Below, piece after piece: positions 1-4,156 of a DNA stretch of 5,692 nt (within the stretch, counting starts at the first letter, position 1; each line of letters opens with the position of its first letter). Origin of the DNA: Myxococcales bacterium (GTDB taxonomy: Bacteria; Myxococcota_A; Polyangia; Nannocystales; Nannocystaceae); assembly GCA_020431135.1 (NCBI GenBank), contig JAGQIT010000782.1, positions 1 through 5,692 of the forward strand. Direction: 5' to 3'. Below the pieces are notes generated by a model. It saw nothing but the letters and a program-made list of their open reading frames with translations, did no database searches and was not told where the DNA came from. The translations under genes and the position numbers were made by a program.

Positions 1-2
1 CG

Positions 3-80
3 GGCTTCGCGCACACGTCGGCGTGGCCGCTCACCGGGAAGCACGCGACGCAGGCGACGTGCGAGTCCTGTCACGAGAGC
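3..80 (+). other. Multiheme cytochrome c-like segment with one CxxCH motif
   Basis: Visible residues 1-26 read GFAHTSAWPLTGKHATQATC followed by ESCHES. An F-x-H, a PLTGKH and then CxxCH is the recurring pattern of deltaproteobacterial and myxobacterial multiheme cytochromes c (F-x-H...PLTGxH...CxxCH). There the motif is commonly followed by a G-[RVK]-Y-x-G-T-P stretch and another CxxCH. Here GRYA follows, but the sequence then continues as TPR, not as cytochrome. C20, C23 and H24 would attach and ligate one heme if the protein is exported. Only a fragment is visible, so the family call rests on about 25 residues. Confidence 0.55.
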
Positions 81-1217
81 GGCCGCTACGCCGAGGCGCT
101 GCGCTGGGCCCAGCTCGCCGAGTCGATGCTGCGGCGCGTCGACGCCGACGCCGAGCGCGAGGCCGAGGCCCTCGTGACGATCGCCACGGTCGAGCTCCAC
201 GCCGGCGAGTACGACGCGGCGACCGAGCGCCTCGAGCGGGCGCTGTCGCTGAAGGCGGCGGCCTCCGGCGCGGAGGATCCCGACGTCGCCCCGATCTACG
301 CCGCCCTCGCCAAGGTCCACCAGGAGCGCCATCAGCCGGCGCGGGCCGAGCCGCTCCTCGAGCGCGCCCTCGCGATCCTGGAGGCCAACTTCGGCCTCGA
401 GCACCCGCGCTGCGCCGAGCTCCTCGACAAGCTCGGCGCGGTCCTCGGGATGCAGGGGCGCTACGCCGAGGCCGAGCTCCACCTGCGCCGCGCGCTCGAC
501 ATCCGCGAGCGCGCCCTCGGGCGCGACCACCTCCTCGTCGGCGAGATCCTCAACAACCTCGGCCTCGTTCTCAGCAACCAACAGTTGCCGGAGAAGCGGG
601 CGGAGGCCGAGGCGATCTTCACGCGGGCGCTCGGCGTCATCGAGGCGAGCGTCGGCCCCGGCCACCCGAGCCTCGCCTATCCGCTCAACAGCCTCGGCGT
701 CCTCTACCTCGAGGAGGAGCGCTGCGCCGACGCCCTGCCGCTCCTCGAGCGCGCCCTCGAGATCAACCGCCGGACCCTCGACCGCGAGCACAAGGCGCTC
801 GCGTATCCGGTGCTAAACATCGCCGCCTGCAACGCGACCCTCGAGCGCCACGTCGAGGCGGTGAAGGGCTACCGCGAGGGCCTCGCCCTGCTGACGCGGG
901 TCACGGGCGAGAACAACGGCAATGTCGCCCGCATCCACCGCGACCTCGGCGAGGAGCTGATCGCCCTGGAGCGCTACGAGGACGCCGCCGACGAGCTCCG
1001 GCGCAGCCTCGAGGTCTTCGACGCGCTCGCCGAGGTCCGCTTCGCCGACGATCGCGCCGAGGCGCTCTTCCTCTCTGCGGTGGCGCTCCGCGGCGAGCGA
1101 CCGCGCGCTCCGGAGGCCCGCCGCGAGGCCAAGCGCCGCGCCCGCGAGGCCCGCGACGCGCTCTCCGCAGAGCACCCCGCCCGCGCGGCGATCGACGCGT
1201 GGCTCCGCGAGCGCTAG
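3..1217 (+). CDS. Kinesin-light-chain-like TPR protein, 5' partial, with a cytochrome c-like N-terminal stub
   Basis: The frame is open from the left edge to TAG at 1215-1217, giving 404 visible residues, so the true start is outside the window. An ATG at 126 gives a 363-residue product, but the TPR pattern already runs upstream of it (GRYAEALRWAQLAESML at residues 27-43), so I do not use it as the start. Seven TPR units follow at about visible residues 54-87, 96-129, 138-171, 180-215, 224-257, 266-299 and 308-341. The 42-residue period, with one 2-residue insertion, is typical of TPR_10/TPR_12 (kinesin light chain type), with recurring H-P between repeats and LLERAL in helix B. Such arrays bind protein partners; in myxobacteria they often form the C-terminal half of Ser/Thr kinases, but no kinase domain is visible here. 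The C-terminus is Arg/Ala/Glu-rich and helical. The first 26 residues are not TPR and contain CESCH, a c-type heme motif. The TPR assignment is firm; the protein's role is unknown. Confidence 0.85.
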   Translation, partial: GFAHTSAWPLTGKHATQATCESCHESGRYAEALRWAQLAESMLRRVDADAEREAEALVTIATVELHAGEYDAATERLERALSLKAAASGAEDPDVAPIYAALAKVHQERHQPARAEPLLERALAILEANFGLEHPRCAELLDKLGAVLGMQGRYAEAELHLRRALDIRERALGRDHLLVGEILNNLGLVLSNQQLPEKRAEAEAIFTRALGVIEASVGPGHPSLAYPLNSLGVLYLEEERCADALPLLERALEINRRTLDREHKALAYPVLNIAACNATLERHVEAVKGYREGLALLTRVTGENNGNVARIHRDLGEELIALERYEDAADELRRSLEVFDALAEVRFADDRAEALFLSAVALRGERPRAPEARREAKRRAREARDALSAEHPARAAIDAWLRER

Positions 1218-1226
1218 GAGGGGGCG

Positions 1227-1264
1227 CGGAGCGACGTGTCTAGCCTAGAGGACAGGTCGTTCCG
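1227..1264 (+). terminator. Intergenic hairpin after the TPR gene, possible terminator
   Basis: The arms 1227-1240 and 1251-1264 pair over 14 positions: 12 Watson-Crick pairs, one G-U (1231/1260) and one G-G mismatch (1236/1255), around a 10-nt loop at 1241-1250. It begins 10 nt after the TPR stop codon and ends 25 nt before the preferred start of the next gene. There is no T-run, so intrinsic termination is uncertain; it could instead be an mRNA stabilising or processing element, or an operator. The structure is seen in the sequence; its role is inferred. Confidence 0.4.
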
Positions 1265-1276
1265 GTGCGCGCGTGT

Positions 1277-1283
1277 GGGGGGA
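1277..1283 (+). promoter_or_regulatory. Shine-Dalgarno-like G-run deciding the start at 1290
   Basis: GGGGGGA lies 6 nt upstream of ATG 1290. It is only a partial match to AGGAGG but is well spaced. It supports ATG 1290 over GTG 1236, which falls inside the hairpin at 1227-1264 and would add 18 residues in front of a normal lipoprotein signal peptide. Confidence 0.4.
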
Positions 1284-1289
1284 CGCACT

Positions 1290-2693
1290 ATGCTTGGTGC
1301 CTTGCGAGCGCCGAATATCCGTCGTCGACGCCCTTGGGTCGCGATCGTGTCGCTGCTCCTCGGGTGCACGGGCGGCGACCTCGGCGGCTCCGGGGCGACG
1401 GAGAGCGAGAGCAGCACGGGCAGCGCAGGCGGCGGGAGCAGCACGGGCGGCGAGAGCAGCACGGGGGACGTCTGCGAGCCGGTCGCGGATGGCTTCTGCC
1501 GCGCCGCACCGATCGCTATGGACGAGCTCCTCGCGGGCGTCGGCGGCTTCCCGATCGACGCCGGCTACGGCGATGTCACGGCGATCGGTGACATCAACGG
1601 CGACGGCCTCGCGGACCTCCAGATCGACGCGTTCGTGGTGTTCTCGCAGCCGGGGACGGTCGCGCTCTCGGACGACCCCGAGCTCCTCGCGCCGCGCGGC
1701 TTCCAGGTGCTCGCGCCGAGCGGGGCCCTGCGGCTGTCGGGGGTCGGCGACGTCAACGGCGACGGTCGCGGCGATCTGCTGGGCACAGACCATGACGAGG
1801 GCGTCAGCTGGATCGTCTTCGGCAAGGAAGACACGAACGACGTCGACACCGCCGAGGTCAGCGCGGGGGTCGGCGGGTTTGAGATCACGAGCGCAGTCTT
1901 CGACGCCGCGCTGCGGCCGCTCGGGGACGTCGACGGCGACGGGCTCGGGGACCTCGCGTTGACGAGCGGTGAGCGTATCCGCATCATCCCTGGCAAGGCA
2001 GACGGCGCGCCGATCGACGTCGCGCTGACGGAGGCGGTCGCCGAGTTCAAGGGCGCTGACCTCGAGCCGGCGAGTGCGGTCGCAGCCGGCGATCTCGACG
2101 GCGACGGCGTCGCCGAAGTTGTGTACGCGATCGCGTACGGCGAGGTCGTGGTCCTCTCGGCGCCGAAGGGCTGGGCGGCGCCGGAGCGGGTCGAGACCGT
2201 GATCGACGCACTCTTCGACGATGATCTCGTGATCCGCGATCTCGACGGCGACGGCGTCGACGACCTCGCGGTCATGTACTTCCTGACGACGGTCTTCGGC
2301 GCGACGGTCGGCGTCGTCCTCTACGGCCCGCTCGAGCTCGGCGGCCCGCCGCTCGGGGACCCAAACCTGTGGAACGTCGCGTCGGAGGCGGGCGTACCGG
2401 TCTTCATCGCGGCCGACGACGTCCCAGGCGCGGAGGTCGTGGCGACCGAGGTGGATATGGAGGACGCGGGGCCCGTGAGGTATGTGCCGCAGGTCCTGCG
2501 CTTGGCGAGCTTCGTCCCGCCGCAGCCCGCGTCGAGCTGTCCGTACCCGCGAGGCGTGCTCTTTGAGGACCAGAGGGCCTCGTTCGCCAACGTCGGCGAC
2601 GTCGACGGCGACGGTAGCGAGGACCTGTTACTCCGGGCGCGCGCGGGGGACGACGATGTGCTGGTCGCCGTCGTCACCTCGGTCTGCGACTAG
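1290..2693 (+). CDS. FG-GAP repeat beta-propeller lipoprotein
   Basis: 467 residues from ATG 1290. The N-terminus is a lipoprotein signal: basic RRRR at 11-14, a hydrophobic WVAIVSLLL core and lipobox LLGC with Cys26. A flexible Gly/Ser/Thr linker follows (about 27-60, with three SSTG units), so the protein is probably tethered outside the inner membrane. The rest is an FG-GAP (integrin-alpha-like) propeller. DxDGDG or DxNGDG loops, which bind calcium in this family, start at D101, D154, D213, D268, D317 and D437. Blades carry family phrases such as AGVGGFEI and VFGKEDTNDVD. Spacing is about 49-60 residues, except that 317 to 437 is double; an eroded loop (DDVPGAEVV, D376) sits exactly midway, giving seven blades. 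Besides Cys26 there are exactly four cysteines (62, 70, 417, 466), compatible with two disulfides, perhaps closing the propeller through the C-terminus. The ligand is unknown; adhesion or extracellular binding is plausible for the family. An upstream GTG at 1236 is a less likely start. Confidence 0.9.
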   Translation: MLGALRAPNIRRRRPWVAIVSLLLGCTGGDLGGSGATESESSTGSAGGGSSTGGESSTGDVCEPVADGFCRAAPIAMDELLAGVGGFPIDAGYGDVTAIGDINGDGLADLQIDAFVVFSQPGTVALSDDPELLAPRGFQVLAPSGALRLSGVGDVNGDGRGDLLGTDHDEGVSWIVFGKEDTNDVDTAEVSAGVGGFEITSAVFDAALRPLGDVDGDGLGDLALTSGERIRIIPGKADGAPIDVALTEAVAEFKGADLEPASAVAAGDLDGDGVAEVVYAIAYGEVVVLSAPKGWAAPERVETVIDALFDDDLVIRDLDGDGVDDLAVMYFLTTVFGATVGVVLYGPLELGGPPLGDPNLWNVASEAGVPVFIAADDVPGAEVVATEVDMEDAGPVRYVPQVLRLASFVPPQPASSCPYPRGVLFEDQRASFANVGDVDGDGSEDLLLRARAGDDDVLVAVVTSVCD

Positions 2694-2784
2694 CGGACGC
2701 CGCTCGCCGCGACCTCCCATGTTCGCGGACTCGTGTGGATGCGTCCTTCCCGTCGTCGCCGGCGCCCCGAGATAGACGCATAAT

Positions 2785-2804
2785 ATGTCCCTTTGGACAT
2801 TTTT
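2785..2804 (+). terminator. Small hairpin plus T-run, candidate intrinsic terminator
   Basis: ATGTCC at 2785-2790 and GGACAT at 2795-2800 form a perfect 6-bp stem around CTTT, followed directly by TTTT (five T in a row counting the last stem base). It lies about 92 bp after the FG-GAP gene stop. The T-run is rare in this GC-rich window and favours a terminator, though the stem is short and half A/T. The same 16 bases are a perfect dyad and could be a regulator site upstream of the metallopeptidase gene. Confidence 0.45.
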
Positions 2805-2819
2805 CTGAGGCGGTGACCT

Positions 2820-2834
2820 TGGCACGCGTCGCGC
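2820..2834 (+). promoter_or_regulatory. Weak sigma-54 (-24/-12) promoter candidate
   Basis: TTGGCACG is a full match to the -24 half of the sigma-54 consensus; the core TGGCAC is at 2820-2825. After a 5-nt spacer comes GCGC at 2831-2834, keeping only the essential GC of TTGC. It would fire towards the metallopeptidase gene about 190 bp downstream. Sigma-54 promoters are common in myxobacteria, but a GC-rich genome gives such half-matches by chance. Confidence 0.2.
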
Positions 2835-3024
2835 CACCGCGCGGCCAAACTCGCGGCGCCGCGCGGCGCGTTGCGACGGGTCGCCGCTTCGCACGCATGG
2901 ACGCGCGCGCAGCCGCGAGCCGCGTCACATATCCGCGCGGACAGGTGTCACAAGCCGCCACGGACTCGCGGAGCGGCCCGCCAGCACGCGAGGGGGCGCC
3001 CCGTTCTCCGGCACACTCGATCCG

Positions 3025-4062
3025 ATGCGTGTGGATGGGGTGGTGCTCAGCGTGGCTGTCACTGCCTGCAGCGTCGCCCACCCGCCGGTCGTCTGGAGCG
3101 GCGACAACATGGAGTTCACGGCGGAGCTCGATGACGGCGCCTGCGAGGGGACGTACAGGCTTCAGGACGACTTCATCGCGCTCCTCTCGGAGCTCGTCGG
3201 CGTCGCCCTCGACGAGCGCGTCGTCTACGTCCAGGTCGACGCGGACCGGGTCGGCGAGTACTGCTCGGAGCAGTCGCCTGGCGGCTGCGCGAGCGGGCGC
3301 ACGGCGGTCTCGACCCGGGCGTTCAGCCGCCACGAGCTCGCGCACGTCGTCACCATCGCGGCGGGCTGGCGCGGCCCGTCGCCCTTCGTCGAGGGCGTCG
3401 CCGAGATGTTCAACGACGGCGTCGACCCCGACGAGTCGCGGGCGGCGGTCGACGAGGTCCTCGCCGACTTCCGGATCACCGACGCGCACTACTACACGAT
3501 GGGGCTCTTCGTCCGCTTCCTCGTCGAGCGCCACGGCCTCGACGCGCTCGCCGGCTTCATGCGCGCGACGGACAGCCGGGCCGCGCGCGCGGCCTACGAG
3601 GCGACCTTCTCCGCCCACTTCGGGGAGCCCCTCGCCGACGCGATCGCGGCCTTCGAGGCCTACCCGACGTGCCCCGAGTGGAGCAACCGCATCGCGCTCT
3701 ACGAGTGCAGCCGGCCGCTGCAGCCGTGGCGCGGCGGGGTCCTCGACGTCAGCGCTGAGGTCGACTGCCGCGACCCCGCCGTCTTCGGGCCGCTGGACAA
3801 CGAGCGCGGGAGCCTCGGCGCCTTCGCGGCGTTCGAGGTCGCGGCGGCGGGGACCTACGCCGTCGAGGTGCGCAGCGAGGTGCCCGGCTTCGCCGGCGTC
3901 CGGGTCACGCGCTGCGGATCGTGCTGGGACGAGGTCGACTTCGGAGTCGCCGCGGGCGAGCTCGAGAGCGTCGCGCTCCCGGCCGGGCGCTACTACGCGA
4001 CCTTCGTCGCCAGCGCCCAGGCGCCCGGGCGGATCGACCTCCGCGTCGCCCCCGAGCCGTGA
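3025..4062 (+). CDS. Putative zinc metallopeptidase lipoprotein (gluzincin, peptidase MA-like)
   Basis: 345 residues. ATG 3025 is the first start after the in-frame stop at 2806-2808; it has no clear Shine-Dalgarno. The signal peptide is very short: R2, hydrophobic VVLSVAV and lipobox VTAC, Cys15. HELAH at 103-107 is the HExxH zinc motif, with His103 and His107 as ligands and Glu104 as general base. FVEGVAEMF follows, with Glu123 16 residues after His107, matching the E-G-x-A-E third-ligand segment of minigluzincins and peptidase MA-like proteins. All expected catalytic residues are present, so it is likely active. A helical segment follows to about 215. Residues ~240-345 are beta-rich (GTYAVEV, LPAGRYYATF, GRIDLRV), resembling a pre-peptidase C-terminal domain; this is a loose match. 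Eight cysteines besides Cys15 (40, 80, 88, 216, 228, 248, 297, 300) suggest disulfides in an extracytoplasmic protein. The substrate is unknown. Convergent with the next gene. Confidence 0.85.
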   Translation: MRVDGVVLSVAVTACSVAHPPVVWSGDNMEFTAELDDGACEGTYRLQDDFIALLSELVGVALDERVVYVQVDADRVGEYCSEQSPGGCASGRTAVSTRAFSRHELAHVVTIAAGWRGPSPFVEGVAEMFNDGVDPDESRAAVDEVLADFRITDAHYYTMGLFVRFLVERHGLDALAGFMRATDSRAARAAYEATFSAHFGEPLADAIAAFEAYPTCPEWSNRIALYECSRPLQPWRGGVLDVSAEVDCRDPAVFGPLDNERGSLGAFAAFEVAAAGTYAVEVRSEVPGFAGVRVTRCGSCWDEVDFGVAAGELESVALPAGRYYATFVASAQAPGRIDLRVAPEP

Positions 4063-4064
4063 GC

Positions 4065-4093
4065 CTCGGCGATCGCGGGCGCGCCCCGCCGAG
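4065..4093. terminator. GC-rich stem-loop between convergent genes
   Basis: CTCGGCG at 4065-4071 and CGCCGAG at 4087-4093 form a perfect 7-bp stem, enclosing the self-complementary GGGCGCGCCC at 4077-4086. It starts 3 nt after the metallopeptidase stop and lies 64 nt beyond the stop of the opposing gene. There is no T-run on either strand. A bidirectional transcription stop is plausible from position alone, but GC-rich DNA makes such stems common. Confidence 0.3.
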
Positions 4094-4156
4094 ACGCGCC
4101 GCGGCGTCGTGGCGAGGCGCTCCGCCCCGATGTCTGCGCCGCGCGGGCGCCGGTCG

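Larger units (their letters stand above)
2694..3024. other. 331-bp intergenic region without a supported gene
   Basis: It separates two codirectional lipoprotein genes. It holds a locally AT-rich island around 2771-2806 with a hairpin and T-run, a weak sigma-54-like element at 2820-2834 and a 10-bp perfect palindrome TCCGCGCGGA at 2932-2941. The frame of the downstream gene is open from 2809 but has no ATG, GTG or TTG before 3025. Small ORFs here (for example 18 codons from ATG 2719) lack a ribosome binding site. Confidence 0.7.

Noticed and set aside
79..86. GCGGCCGC (NotI site) at the cytochrome/TPR junction, as a sign of a cloning linker
   Set aside because: An all-GC 8-mer is expected by chance in DNA this GC-rich and it encodes in-frame family-typical residues; it does not by itself indicate an artefact.
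126..1217. ATG 126 as the start of the TPR protein
   Set aside because: The frame is open to the window edge and TPR helix-B sequence (GRYAEALRWAQL) already precedes this Met.
23..1243. 406-codon plus-strand ORF overlapping the TPR gene
   Set aside because: Its product is Arg/Pro/Ala-rich with no fold signature, as expected from an alternative frame of GC-rich coding DNA; the overlapping frame has a clear 42-residue TPR period.
1236..1289. GTG 1236 as the start of the FG-GAP protein
   Set aside because: It adds 18 residues before a normal signal peptide, lies inside a hairpin and has no ribosome binding site; ATG 1290 has a spaced G-run upstream.
2719..2775. 18-codon ORF in the 331-bp gap
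   Set aside because: No ribosome binding site and no recognisable sequence; chance ORFs of this length are expected.
2932..2941. Palindrome TCCGCGCGGA as an operator
   Set aside because: Short GC-only self-complementary words are frequent here; no second copy or promoter context was seen.
2674..3618. 314-codon minus-strand ORF across the intergenic gap and metallopeptidase gene
   Set aside because: Antisense shadow; composition is Arg/Ala/Asp-rich without motifs, while the plus strand encodes lipobox and HExxH.
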